Below, piece by piece: positions 11,601-23,039 of a DNA stretch of 64,000 nt. Below the pieces are notes generated by a model, which made no database searches, had not been told where the DNA came from, and saw only the letters and a list, made by a program, of their open reading frames with translations. The number at the start of each line of letters is the position of its first letter. Position 1 is the first letter of the stretch. Where the stretch lies: positions 19,432,207-19,496,206 of the forward strand of contig OY783208.1 of assembly GCA_963678705.1 (NCBI GenBank), written 5' to 3'. Made by a program: the position numbers and the translations under genes. Source of the DNA: Panorpa germanica (Eukaryota; Arthropoda; Insecta; Mecoptera; Panorpidae).

Positions 11601-13587
11601 AATTAACCGTATTACCTGTTTTGCAATACCCGGACTTTAGTAAAAATTTCGTTGTAACCACGGATGCAAGTAAATATGCTATAGGTGCAGTCCTTTCACA
11701 AGGTACTATTAAGGAAAGCCACCCGATAGCATATGCTTCAAGAACTCTAAATAAGGCACAACAAAATTATACAACTACTGAACGTGAGTTATTAGCAGTA
11801 GTATGGGCAGTTGCTCATTTTAGACCCTATCTCTACGGAAAGTTTTTTAGTATCGTAACAGACCATCAAGCCTTGACTTGGTTAATGAGTATTAAGGACC
11901 CGAGTTCTAGACTTATGCGTTGGCGGATAAAACTGGAAGAGTATAATTACGAAGTAATATATAGACCAGGTAGTTCGATTCCACACGTAGATGCTCTAAG
12001 TCGCGTATACTCAGTTCAGGTTGATACAATGGATGTTACATACAAAAATTATTTAGAAATAATTAAAAATAAAATTATCATAAACAGTAAAGTAATTGAA
12101 CATGATAAAAGTTTAGATGACGCACCAACGTCATTTTCATTAGTAGATTTCGTATCAAAAGATTTTAAGAACTCAATTGGAAATTGTCCTGAATTAATCA
12201 ATAAATTTAGTAATATTGATGCATTTCTAATACAAAAAAAAGAAGTATCAGAAATTGCATACATCGAGATTAATACTAGATTTATTATCTGTTTAATAAT
12301 TAAGGAATTTTATTTTAATCTACCAAATTATAAAGAAATATTTTTGGCATTAGTAAATTTAAAAATTTTTTGTACTTTACACAAAATTACTAATATTGCC
12401 ATGAACAGGTTCGAATCTGAACTAACTAAATTAGATTTCGCTCAGATACGAACTATGCTCAGACATATCTTTAATAAAACAAACATAACAGTACACATTT
12501 ATAATGACACTATACTTAAAATTAGTGACCCCGAGTTAATAAACAATGTAATTTCGGAATTTCATGTTAATCCCACAGCAGGACACTTAGGAGTCTCTAA
12601 GACAATTAGACGATTAAAATCACACTTTAATTTTCCAAGTATGGTTAGAAAAGTCAAAAAATTTATTAGACAATGTGTATCATGTCAAAAGAATAAAGTG
12701 TGCAAATTAAATAAATGTCCATTAACAATTACATCGACTTCGAAACATAGTTTCGAAAGGTTGGCTTTAGACATAGTATATCTTCCCAAGAAAGACGACG
12801 ACGACAAATACAAATACCTACTAACAATACAGGACGACCTTACTAAGTTTACGGAAGCCATTCCTATTATAAATCAGGAGGCAAATACTGTCGCGAAAGC
12901 ATTAGTAACTAACGTCATTTGTAGGGTTCCTAACATGGTCTTAACAGACCAAGGAACAAATTTCATGTCGAAAGTTTTTAAAGATATATGCAAGTTGTTA
13001 AAAATTAAACAATTAAAAACAACGGCGTTTAGACCAGCAACCAACGGTGCCTTAGAAAGAGTTCATAGAACCCTTGCCGAATATCTAAGGAATTTTTGTA
13101 ATAAACATGATGATTGGATAAATTGGGTTCCCTATGCAATGTTCGTGTATAACACAACTCCGCATACCGCGACCGGTTTTACTCCTTTCGAACTAATTTA
13201 TGGACATAAGGCAACTCTGCCTTCAATTTTTTATAAAGAACCAATCGAGGTAAATACTTATAATAATTTTATAGTAGAACTCAAACACAGGTTACAAGTA
13301 GCGAGAGAACTTGCTATGAATAACTTGGTTAAAAACAAAGAAAAAAACAAAATTATATTTTGATAGAAGGGTCAATTCTCTTTTCACACCTGAAGTAAAC
13401 GAACTAGTTTTATTAAGAAGTGAACAATTACCAACCAAAGGACAGTCCAAAAAAACTTTTACCCTTATACGTAGGGCCGTATAAAATTACTAAAATTATA
13501 TCCCCTGTTAATACAGAAATACTAATTGGTAAAAAACATACGGTAGTTCATAATAATAGGTTGAAGAGATTTTGTACCAATGAATAA
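8643..13587 (+). pseudogene. Gag-Pol polyprotein of the Ty3/gypsy element (DUF1759-type Gag), broken
   Basis: Starts at an ATG after the repeated leader. Gag residues about 115-285 resemble DUF1759, a domain best known from BEL/Pao elements. A CCHC knuckle (CNHCKKNGHIEKYC) follows near residue 327, then a retropepsin (LLDTGSQISLI) near residue 455. RT has YLDD (11214-11225), and RNase H has TDAS, ERELL and TDHQ. Integrase has the HHCC finger, the D,D,E triad and a C-terminal GPY/F module. Lesions: a one-base loss near 10844 just before the RT palm, an in-frame TAA at 11372-11374, and one-base gains in two A7 runs (13341-13347 and 13449-13455). Gag and protease remain open for 741 codons. The ORF order is that of Ty3/gypsy even though the Gag is BEL-like. 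Confidence 0.9.
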
Positions 13588-13870
13588 AACCTTGACGAAT
13601 GAAATGGATTTTGTCAGGGATGATTGTTTTGTGGAGCAGTGTCAACTCTATACGATGGGATCAGAATCGTTGTCGACACTTTGCTTCTCTTTTTGTTTTT
13701 TCTAGAATTGTAACTCGTATATTTTGTTTTTATACGTGTCCCTTTTTTTTTGGAAGGGGGTGTTGTGATATGTACGACATCGTCCCTATCTCATTTTTCC
13801 TTTTTCTTTTCCTTAGAGCAGAAACGCATATGTTTTGTTTTATATGCGTTCCTTTTCTTTGGTTGAGGAG
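13588..13870 (+). other. 3' untranslated region of the gypsy element and polypurine tract
   Basis: Pyrimidine-rich spacer after pol, ending in GAGGAG (13865-13870) immediately before the 3' LTR, the likely polypurine tract. A 118-codon open frame here runs into the LTR, starts near the pol stop, has no envelope-like order of signal, cleavage site and anchor, and is not called as a gene. Confidence 0.6.
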
Positions 13871-14694
13871 TGTTGTAAGTACGCATATGTCGCACTTACC
13901 TTTTATTTTAATAATAATAAATGTTAATTATTACATAAGAATTATATTATGTTAACTTTAGTATTAGTATTAATATTGTAACAAATAATTGTTTAAATTT
14001 AGCGCTTGTAAACATTGACTCTGGTCTGTGGATATTTTTATATTGTTTTAATACTGGTAACTCAGTATTGGGGTTATGCGATGTGAATATTAAACATAAA
14101 TCGTAATATACCGAGTTGTACTCGAGCCAGAGGATGATTATCAGTTCTAACTTCGATCGTACAACAACTCTAAATTGTAACATCAAGTATTCTACTGTAA
14201 GCACATTTTCGCTATTAATCAATTTATAACACTAGAATTTACATTTTGTTCTATATCTGGCATCTTTATTAATCTAATAAAATACTATTGTAATTAAGTA
14301 TTCAGATATAATATTACAACGAATAAATGATATATTTTAATAAAAGTGTTTGTATTAATAGTATTTTAAAAAGATACTAATTGTTCCAACGCTGTACGTC
14401 GCAACAAGGTTATACTTTAGACCGCTCAAGTATTCTCAAATTGCAACAATACTCCGTTTTAACAAGAATCCTGTTAATCATATTGAAGAGACGCTAATTC
14501 TTATCATTGAAACATTCCGTAATTGTCCGTTGGAAAATCGTCATAAGAAGATCTACATTCAGAAGCTAACAACACAACGTGGTGCACGAGCCCAGCTGAG
14601 TAATCTTCCCTTAGAACGAGCATCCGTTAATTAATAATATAATTAATTATTCAGAAGTAACGTCCCGGCGACAACCTAACCTCAATTTACAACA
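13871..14694 (+). repeat. 3' LTR of the Ty3/gypsy element
   Basis: 824 bp, same ends as the 5' LTR. Followed by the target duplication CTGT and then by TTTATACAACAGAG, which continues the zinc-finger unit exactly as at 33053 onward. Confidence 0.95.
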
Positions 14695-14789
14695 CTGTTT
14701 TATACAACAGAGACGCATACGAGAGTGTGTGTGTTATGTCATTTACTGCTTACAGCTGGGTCGTACATTCCATCAAGTTTTATGTTATA

Positions 14790-16686
14790 CTAGCTGACCC
14801 GGCGAACTTCGTACCGCCTAACAGTCAATGAATGTCGTGTTACCTTTTAGCTGAACTAATTTAGGCTTTGATGAACGTAATACAATGATACAAAATAATA
14901 TTTATTAATATAGATAGAAACATAAAAGTATTTTATTATGATGAATGATGATGAAAACATACAGAATGAGAATAAAAATTAAAAAAATAATAATAATTAA
15001 GTAATTCAAACTCATGTCAGAAAAAAATGATTGAAAACTATGTTGTGCAGATTGGAATACACTCGGATTAATTCATTAATGGGATTTTCATTCAAGCACC
15101 TTGTGGTAAACGACATTCTTTGTTTTTTGGTCAGGCGCAAGAACAAATAAAGCGGATGGTTTGCCGACACGTGTGCATGCCACGTACAATTGACCATGAG
15201 AAAAACATGCATTTTCTAGATTGAGGCCACAAATAGTCAAGGATTGGCCCTGTGATTTCTTGATCACCAAACGCGTTCCATTGCACAGTTTTGGTTGGTT
15301 TAAATTTCTAAGCATGATGACTACCGAGCCAACCTTAAGTTTTAAATTGTGCGGTGGTAAACCAGGCACATCCAAGGAGTTTAAAAATTCACTTGGATAA
15401 TTAGTGGCTTCTTCTTTGTTTGTTACACAGTCGATAGATTTGAATGAATACAGAGTACCTACGATTTGATTTTGAATTATAAAATTGAGGTCATCTACAT
15501 CTTTATTTTTAGCGGCCAAAATTGCTCGCTCACTTAACCATTTAGTATTTTTGTGGTTAGCATTGATATCCGGGAATACTTTGTTGATAAGCTCGTCTTT
15601 TGATGATACAAAATTGCAAACATTTGGAGGAAATGAAATCAAACCGCTCGATTTGTCAACAGGAACACGGCCATTACCGATAGTCAGCAATTGCTTCGAG
15701 AAATCATCAGCAGATAGATCGTTCAACAATGCAACTCTCATATTTACAGACAGTTGAAGTTTCCTTACATATCGCCACAGATTTGATGCTTTGAGGCAAG
15801 CGTTTATTTCGTCGGCAGCAGTAGATCTTGGAATGACTGTTAGTGTTTGTCGGAAATCGCCAGATAATAAAATCATTGCACCACCAAAACATCTCGAGTC
15901 ATTGCGCAGATCTTTTAATGTTCGGTCTAGTGCTTCCAATGCGCGTTTGTGCGCCATTGTGCATTCGTCCCATATGATGATTTTTGATGCTACTAAAACT
16001 TTGGCCATTGCGGAGTGTTTAGAAATGTTACATGTCGGTTGTTCAGTAGTTTGAAGGTTTAATGGCAATTTTAACGCTGAGTGAGCCGTACGGCATCCGT
16101 CTAACAATGTGGCCGCTATTCCAGAAGAAGCAATTGCTACCGCAATTTCGGATTTCGCACGTACAGTGTCCAAAATCAATGACATGAGGAATGTCTTCCC
16201 AGTTCCACCGGGGGCATCCAAAAAAAATAAGCCGCCATTTCCATCATCAATTGCATTAATCAGTGTATCATAGACTTCCCTCTGCTTAGGATTCAACAGA
16301 GGTACATTCGTTTGGACTGATTGGATTAGTTCATGTGGATCATATTCACGTTCACGTTCCAATTCTCTATTAAATGCGTCATTCATTCCGCGATCTGGCG
16401 CTGGCATTCCTAACCTAACTAACAAACTGCCGGAAACTGCCGCAAGCAGTTCATAATTTTAAATTTTTGTAATATCCATTCAACGCCTGATTAGTAGGCA
16501 ACAATACAAACAGGATTTAATGTAACACATATCTTCGGTCAAGAGAAAAGTTTTCATTGTTTTTAAGATGTATTATGCTATTCGGGGCGGAGACAAATCC
16601 AACGAATCAATAACCATGAATATTGGTTCAGCAGATCTCGAGTTATAAGTGTTGCAACAAACCCGTCTTTCTTTTATATATTAAGA
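14790..16686 (-). mobile_element. Helitron, helicase-only deletion derivative (copy 1)
   Basis: 1897 bp on the minus strand. The 5' end is TCTTAATATATAAAAG and the 3' end is ...GGGTCAGCTAG, inserted between A (14789) and T (16687). The uninterrupted sister sequence GTTATA|TTGCG at 33138-33147 proves both boundaries. Only the C-terminal helicase part of a Rep/helicase protein is present; there is no HUH nickase domain. A copy with no difference found by eye over 977 bp starts at 63024. Confidence 0.93.
15088..16407 (-). pseudogene. Helitron Pif1-like helicase, N- and internally deleted
   Basis: The open frame continues upstream to a TTG at 16425 but the first ATG is at 16405-16407 (MPAPDRGMNDAF). 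Pif1/RecD2 motifs are clear: Walker A GGTGKTF, Walker B IIIWDE, LLSGDFRQ (motif III), SQGQSL and YVACTRVGKPSALFV near the C-terminus. Full-length Helitron proteins have about 1400-1800 residues with an HUH Rep domain in front; that part is absent here. The text jumps directly from GTRLVIKK to SQGQSL, where related helicases have roughly 60-70 residues more, so an internal in-frame deletion also removes part of the second RecA domain. Not expected to be active. Confidence 0.85.
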
Positions 16687-17576
16687 TTGCGATTTTTGTA
16701 AAAAAATATTATTAATTTCGATAATTTCGACATCATACAGAAAACTGATTTCAATACTGTTGAAGTTTTAAAGGGGCTACTTTTATTTATATAATCCTAG
16801 AGAAAGTGTAGAAATTTGGCACCCCGTCGTCAACAGACTTGAAACATTAAGTAGGCTGCTTCACTTTAAATCTTAAACTCAGGATTATCATGATTGTAAT
16901 ATTATTCAACGGTTATAGTGAAACCCCTTCAAATAATTAAATGCAACTACTAGAAAACATAGTAGAGTTGCAATGTCTTTTTTAATTCTTATTTCAACAG
17001 CTGGTAAGGTAGGTATTTCAAGGGCCCTAAAATTGTATACAGAACTCACAAGATTACGGTCTTCATATCTTTATTCCACACGATTTAATTTACCTGCAGT
17101 TATATTATCCTGTTCTTTCATTGTGTTTATATAATTATATAATCTTAAGCTTGTTGTTCGATATATTGTAATAAATGCTATATGCTATAAATTATAATAT
17201 GAAATATAAATATTTTTATTGTAATTTTAAACAAGTTGCTACAAAAAGGTTATTACACTGAATATTGTTTTAATTAGTTTTTAGGTAGTTTAGTTTTTTA
17301 AATTAGAAAGCTTTGACATTTCAATTTTCTACTACAATAGCAAGTGGAAAACGGTATTGCTCAGCTGCGCCTGAAATATAAAACAAAATATAAAATTAAT
17401 TACCTCTTAATATGCAACAATTTAGACAGAAGTGTAGTCAACATATATGAGGCCACAGCACTATAAAAACTGCTAACAATAGTGGAAAATCGTCATTAAC
17501 AATTTAACATTTTAAATATTTAAAAATCTCAACAGCAACTGTGTTTATGTGTCGTTAAAATAGAACTGAATAAAGT
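16687..17576 (+). repeat. Downstream end of zinc-finger unit 1 (repeat B and unit tail)
   Basis: Together with 14699-14789 this matches 33053-33898 of unit 3: repeat B (TTTATACAACAGAGACGCAT, AAATTTGGCACCCCGTCG) and then a conserved tail with ATTGCTCAGCTGCGCCTG. Unit 1 has about 130 bp (around 16890-17025) that unit 3 lacks. Repeat B also occurs inverted at 23040-23290 and, diverged, near 57895-57990. Confidence 0.7.
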
Positions 17577-18588
17577 CGTGTACTATATATTGATAAAGTG
17601 GGTAACTAGAACCTCAAATGTTCAATTATTTGTTAATAACTCCTTATATGTTAGGAGATATTAACAATTAAAGAAGTCATTTTGTCTCTTTAATTATTAA
17701 AGGGATTGAACGTTGTACACATTCCAAATGCATGTGACATCACAACCGCTGCCAACCTTACAGCTCATAAATCTCTGGTATATGTATTTATATATCAAAA
17801 TATCAAATATTATTTACAGCTATTTCAAGAAACAATAAAGTTCCAACATTAGGTCTGCCGTAACAGAGATGAATAAACTTATTATTCCTTGACTTTACTT
17901 GATTATTTCGACTACCAACAGCTACAAAATATTCTCAACAAATAACTGACGTTAAAATGCATTTCACGTCATACAAATATGGTCGACCATTTCTAGCGCT
18001 AAAATTACAATGGGCTTGTGTCCTACAAAACATTACCACAGTACTGATAGAATCAACAAATAATTGATATTAAAATGCATTTCACGTCATACAAATGGCC
18101 GACCATCTTTTGTGCTAAAACAAGAATTCAAATTTTTAGATACATTTAGATATTTAATAAAATAGACACGCCAATACACATCTATTAACATCAATTTCAT
18201 TTAACAATTGAAAAATCGACCACTAAAAAATGAGGACTATTTTATAATATTAAACCCTGCTAAGGCAGACATAATATTGGAATTTTATTGTTCCTTGAAA
18301 TAGCTATAAATAATATTTGATATTTTGGTATACTAGTATAAATACATATCGCAGAGATTTATGAGCTGTAAGGTTGGTAGCGGTTGTGATGTCACATGCA
18401 TTTGGAATGTTGTACAACGTTGATTCCCCTTAATAATTAAGAAGAAAAAACGTCTTTTTTAATTGTTAAGATCTGCTAACCTATAAGGAGTTATTAACGA
18501 ATAATTGGACATTTGAGGTACTAGTAACACACTTTATCAATATGTAGTACACTTTTATAGAAATTAAGACATAGGACACAAACCCATT
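17577..18588. mobile_element. Fold-back MITE FB-A compound, zinc-finger unit 2
   Basis: The plus half lacks its outer end (it begins TGTACTATATATTGATAAAG) and contains an internal piece of the same family at 18010-18030 (ATGGGCTTGTGTCC). The inverted half runs 18235-18588 and ends ACACAAACCCATTA. Confidence 0.7.
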
Positions 18589-19828
18589 AGACATTTTGAA
18601 GACCAGTAGCTAACTTGCCATGAGGTTCCAAAGACGCAAACCATCAGGAGTTAAAGATGCCTTTTTTAATGGTTTGTACTTTGACATATAATAAAATTTT
18701 ATTAACAATCATGATATATTTAATGTAAGACAAAGAATGTTATAACCGTATTTACATTATTCGTTTTAATATAAAAAGATACTTTTATTATTACTAGTTT
18801 TTGTATAGTTAATTAATTAATAATATTATATTGAAAAGGGTAGCGCCTTTGATAACAATTAATACAAACCAACGAACTTTTTTCTGGATTCCTACATATT
18901 GACAGACCATAGAATTTACTTTTAAAGGAAGATCAACGTGAGTTTGTCAAAAAATAAGAAGTAGAAACAATTTTTATTTCTAATTGTTATAAAAAACAAC
19001 AATTTTAATAAGTCCACATTCTGTCGAACTAGTTTTATTTTAGAAATACTCAATATTAATGGTTAAAGTTGAAATTTCAAATTTGTGGTTACAACAATAT
19101 GTCATGTAGATGTGAAAAGGGTTTATTTCAAATTATTGGTAAACATGAACATTGTGTATTTCTTTATTAAAAATGGTAAAAGTAGATTAATAGCTCGATG
19201 AAATATACAAAGTGCAGTAGTCTTTGTTACAAGTCTCAAAACAAGAAAACGTAGGTGTATTGAATAATTACCATTGACCTTTCATTCCTAACAAATTGAA
19301 TAAAACCTTAGAACCGACACAAAAAATAAAATAAGAATAACTACAATTTCTGTACATACATTTTATAACTACAGTCACAACTATTAAGAATTCCGATTAA
19401 TATTTTATTTATTAAAGATTACATTAACTTATTTGGTTTCTAGGTTATGTTGTTCACTCAGTCTTTTCTAATAAATTTAATATTCTGTAACATGTATGTT
19501 GCTTGTAAAACACTTCCAATGTTTTCTGAAACATGTCCATTGCTTATTGAACTTCTTTTGAAATCAACAAACTCATGAAGTACTTTACTATTTGAAATGT
19601 AATTTATGACATATTTGCTGATTGGTCATTAGTCTTTGTTGTTTGTCACAAACAATTTAGCACAGTTTTATAGAAGTTGTTAATTTCAAAGGGTCCGTTT
19701 TTATATTAAATTTTTATCTGGCATTAAATGAAGGAGTGAATTAGGGCAGGCTTAATTAGATCTTAGTGTTACTAATTGCTAAATATAAATACTCTTTGGT
19801 TTCAGTAAATTGTTAGTTTCTGCATAAA
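18589..19828 (+). promoter_or_regulatory. Conserved 5' region of zinc-finger gene 2
   Basis: Orthologous to 2634-3880, with the same acceptor TTTGGTTTCAG 23 bases before the ATG. Few point differences and small indels (for example loss of a few bases near 19145). Confidence 0.55.
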
Positions 19829-21142
19829 ATGGCACAGCAAATAAAATCAGAATTAAATGAAACACTGGAAATAGAAAACATGAAAGTAGAACCAGAAGAG
19901 GAATGCATTGTTCAATTCGAACCACAAGTCAAAGAGGAGGTCGACGTCACTTCCGATAGAGAAGCAGATTGGCCAGGGGTTTATATTAAATATGAACCTG
20001 ACTATAGTTCACCTGTTGTCCTGTGTAAATATTGCGGAGGCGTGTTTCAAGATTCCTGTAAATTGCAGGAGCACCTGGAGGCCCCGTCGGACTGCCGAGG
20101 AACCAGAACGACAAAAGAACCGGTGGATGGTGATGATAATAGAAGATTGTCGGAACCACAAGACAGTGGACAATCGGAAATAGAAGAATTAATTTCCAAT
20201 CAAAAGAATTTCATCTGTGATGTTTGTAACATGGGGTTTGACAAGGCACCGGAAATAATAAAACATTTGCGTGTTCACTCTGACAAGAAGTTATATTCCT
20301 GTCATGAATGTGATAAATCTTACACTAGAAGGTTCAATTTAATTACTCACCAACGAAATCATACTGGGGAACGTCCATTTTCGTGTGACGTTTGTAACAA
20401 GACGTTTTCAACTTCAAGGTCTTTAAAGGAACATAAAAACACGCATTTAGGCGTTAAACCGTTTTCGTGTGACATTTGTAACAAAACATTTTCACTGTCT
20501 TGCTATTTAAAAGAACATAAAATGATGCATTTAGCCGTTAATCCTTTTTCATGTGACGTTTGTGACAAAACGTTTTCAAGTTCAAGGTCTTTAAAGGAAC
20601 ATAAAAACACGCATTTAGACGTTAATCCTTTTTCATGTGACATTTGTAACAAAACGTTTTCATGTTCAAGGTCTTTAAAGGAACATAAAAAGACGCATTT
20701 AAACGTTATTCATTTTTCATGTGACGTTTGTAACAAAACTTTTTTAAGGTATTTAAAGGCACATAAAAAGACGCATTTAGACGTTAATCCTTTTTCATGT
20801 GACATTTGTAACAAAACATTTTCAAATTCAATCTCTTTAAAGGAACATAAAAACAGGCATTTAGACGTTAATCATTTTTCATGTGACGTTTGTAACAAAA
20901 AGTTTTCAAGTTCAAGGTCTTTAAAGGAACATAAAAAGACGCATTTAGACGTTAATCCTTTTTCATGTGATGTTTGTAACAAAACATTTTCCAGGTCAAG
21001 GTATTTAAAGGAACATAAAAACACGCATTTAGACGTTAAACCATTTTCATGTGACATTTGTGAGAAAACGTTTTCATGGTCAAGTGCTTTAAAACGACAT
21101 AGAAAATCTCATTTAGCCGTTAATCCTCTTTCATGTGAATAA
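19829..21142 (+). CDS. C2H2 zinc-finger protein, paralog 2
   Basis: 437 aa, same architecture as the gene at 3881: acidic, sumoylation-motif N-terminus, degenerate first finger, two divergent fingers, then nine HLDV-linked fingers and a truncated final FSCE. The residues at the DNA-contact positions differ among fingers and from paralog 1 (SLSCYL, SCSRSL, SNSISL, SRSRYL, SWSSAL). The eighth finger, CNKTFLRYLKAH, has lost two residues between the second Cys and first His by an in-frame 6-bp deletion and may not fold normally. No stop or frameshift. Of the three paralogs this one and paralog 1 look functional. Confidence 0.9.
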   Translation: MAQQIKSELNETLEIENMKVEPEEECIVQFEPQVKEEVDVTSDREADWPGVYIKYEPDYSSPVVLCKYCGGVFQDSCKLQEHLEAPSDCRGTRTTKEPVDGDDNRRLSEPQDSGQSEIEELISNQKNFICDVCNMGFDKAPEIIKHLRVHSDKKLYSCHECDKSYTRRFNLITHQRNHTGERPFSCDVCNKTFSTSRSLKEHKNTHLGVKPFSCDICNKTFSLSCYLKEHKMMHLAVNPFSCDVCDKTFSSSRSLKEHKNTHLDVNPFSCDICNKTFSCSRSLKEHKKTHLNVIHFSCDVCNKTFLRYLKAHKKTHLDVNPFSCDICNKTFSNSISLKEHKNRHLDVNHFSCDVCNKKFSSSRSLKEHKKTHLDVNPFSCDVCNKTFSRSRYLKEHKNTHLDVKPFSCDICEKTFSWSSALKRHRKSHLAVNPLSCE

Positions 21143-21243
21143 TGGGATAAAACATTTTCAAGTTTTTATGCTTATCAATCTAATTTTATGTTCTAATTCT
21201 AAGTTTTATGCTAAATGATCGTATGTTATAATGTTCCAATGTA

Positions 21244-21846
21244 TGTGGAACGAAAAAATAAATCAAGCATACAAAGTAGGCGTAACTATAACATTTGAGC
21301 TAGAAAAGTCGTAAAATAGTGTGATTAATGAGGGTGTATATTTAAACAGAAACCAAGTGACAGGTTAAAGCAATTATAATATGTGAAACTTTAAACCACT
21401 GATTGAATACATGAGGGTGTGTGCTTACCGAAATTAAAGAAACGTGTTCTTAGAAGTAAACCTTTTAAGTCAAGCTGAAAACTAATGTAGGACTGAGTAT
21501 ATATTAACTAGAATTTAAGGTTGTGGGTGCATGCATTGTTCTGTATTTGTAAAGTAAACACCAACGTTTATATTGTAACCTTATTGTATTATTATCATTA
21601 TTATTATCATCGTTATTATTTTATTCAATAAATGTATTAAACCAATTATGTGATTCTTTATCATCCTGACAAACCAACTAAGATATTACATAGTTGAATA
21701 TTAATTGAATTAACATTTGCCCTAAATTAAATAAGAGTACCTTGATTCCACATCAGATTAGCGGATTGGTTATTGTTTTCCACATAAAAAGTTGGATATT
21801 TCTTGTTTTCCACATCAGAAGTGGCATGGTACTCTTGTTTTCCACA
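21244..21846 (+). mobile_element. Solo LTR in the 3' flank of zinc-finger gene 2
   Basis: 603 bp starting TGTGGAAC and ending TTTTCCACA, flanked by the 4-bp direct repeat TGTA (21240-21243 and 21847-21850). The sister units read straight through this site (for example CTGTATATG near 5299), so it is a clean insertion. It contains AATAAA (21627-21632) in a TTATTC/ATTATT-rich context and, near the right end, three spaced CTTGTTTTCCACAT-like repeats. No internal coding region remains, consistent with LTR-LTR recombination. Not the same family as the 6583 element. Confidence 0.85.
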
Positions 21847-21850
21847 TGTA

Positions 21851-22362
21851 TATGTTTATTTTCTTACATGTTTTTTAGTTATTTTTGTATGATGGCTCGA
21901 AAACGGTTCCATGAATCCCTTTCAAAATTTCCTGTTTCGTTGAGCGAAAATTCTAAGACTTTTGACGTCCTCGGATTGTTTCCTTAATTTCCTGGAAACC
22001 TTAAAAAAAACTACGAAAAGAAATGGTTACTTTTTGCTATATAACTGTTAATCCGTAAAAGGTAGAAAGTTGTAATTTTTGCCTGTGTATTACGCTATTT
22101 AATGCAAACATATTTCAAAATATAAAAACTCAAAAAATAATAAAGGGTCGTCCAGAAAATTGAGGGCACGGTACGGTACTATGGAGGAAACTCACATTTT
22201 GGACTGTGTACTAATTGAATATCATATTCAAAATTTAAAAAAATATATTTTTGGGCACGGGGGCGGTTTTTGCCCAAAATAAATAAAAATGGTGATAGAA
22301 AGTTAAAATTTTGTATATGGGCTAACTTTGGCACCTAATTTACAAACCGAAAAAGAAAATCT
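21851..22362 (+). repeat. HelC-type Helitron-like repeat fragment, unit 2
   Basis: Matches 5300-5815 of unit 1 (ATGGCTCGAAAACGGTTCC, GGTAGAAAGTTGTAATTTT, GGGCGGTTTTTGCCC) and stops abruptly at AAAGAAAATC where a zinc-finger gene scrap begins. Confidence 0.65.
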
Positions 22363-22610
22363 AATAGAAGAAATAATTTTCAATTAGAAGAATATATTCA
22401 CAAACGAAGTCATCCGGGGAACGTCCATTTTCGTGTGACGTTTGTAACAAAACATTTTCAAATTCAAGCTCTTTAAACCAACATAATAATACGCATTTAG
22501 CCGTTAATCCTTTTTCATGTGACGTTAATAAAAAAACGTATTCAAGGTCAAGCTATTTAAAGGAACATAAAAACACGCATTTAGCCGTTAATCCTTTTTC
22601 ATGTGAATAA
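22363..22610 (+). pseudogene. Zinc-finger gene fragment
   Basis: The start (AATAGAAGAAATAATTTTC) matches the acidic segment before finger 2 of the paralogs (about 20177 in gene 2). It jumps over fingers 2 and most of 3 to the CAC..CGA..CAT stretch, has a one-base loss at CATCCGGGG, and then encodes two fingers of the FSC...HLAVNPFSC type. The second has lost its second Cys (CDVNKK). It ends FSCE-TAA like the intact genes. So this is the residue of an additional paralog or of a recombination event inside the repeat. Confidence 0.8.
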
Positions 22611-23039
22611 TGGAACAATTCATTTTAAAGTTTTTATGCTTTAAATTATCACAATAGAAAGTTCACAGTCATTTTGTCAAAAATAAAGAAGGAAAAACAA
22701 TCTTTATTACTAATTGTTATTGAAAATAGCTATTTTAATTGTTACACGCGTGACTCATACGCACCAACTCAAATAAAAACACGAATGTGACAAGGAATGC
22801 TAAGCTAAAATCTAGATTAAAATATTAAATATCAAAACAGTTTGTGTAAATAAAGCCTAATACTAAAAATAAAATAAAACCCCTTGTCTTGTTTTTAATT
22901 ATAAATAATTTGTTTTTTTATTTTAAGATTAATAAATATATTATTCAATAAATAAATAATTAAAAATGTTGTAAATTGTATATTTCTTATTTCAGTGAAT
23001 TTTCGTGAGTCATGCCATAATTCTTATAAAACTACAATA
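22611..23039 (+). repeat. Unit-derived 3' flank
   Basis: AT-rich sequence that parallels 6045-6545 of unit 1 (ATTCTTGTTTTTAATTATAAATAATTTG type blocks; TTATTTCAGTG). No gene seen. Confidence 0.5.

Larger units (their letters stand above)
6583..14694 (+). mobile_element. Ty3/gypsy LTR retrotransposon, nearly full length, defective
   Basis: 8112 bp, with two 824-bp LTRs that start TGTTGTAA and end TTACAACA, flanked by a 4-bp target duplication CTGT (6579-6582 and 14695-14698). The empty site is preserved in the sister unit at about 33045-33056 (AAGTCTGTTTTATAC). By eye the LTRs differ at only three positions, so the insertion is recent. Internal order: primer-binding site, repeated leader, Gag with zinc knuckle, protease, RT, RNase H, integrase, GPY/F module. 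One stop and three frameshifts break the polyprotein. A 4-bp duplication is usual for several gypsy lineages. No envelope gene is seen. Confidence 0.95.

Noticed and set aside
13599..13955. Possible envelope ORF after gypsy pol
   Set aside because: It has hydrophobic runs, but no signal peptide, cleavage site or anchor order; it starts by chance at the pol end and runs into the LTR.
17340..17400. Minus-strand mini-exon (AEQYRFPLAIVVEN then stop), repeated at about 33664-33720
   Set aside because: The intron implied by the nearest donor would be only about 33 nt, and no larger gene could be traced.
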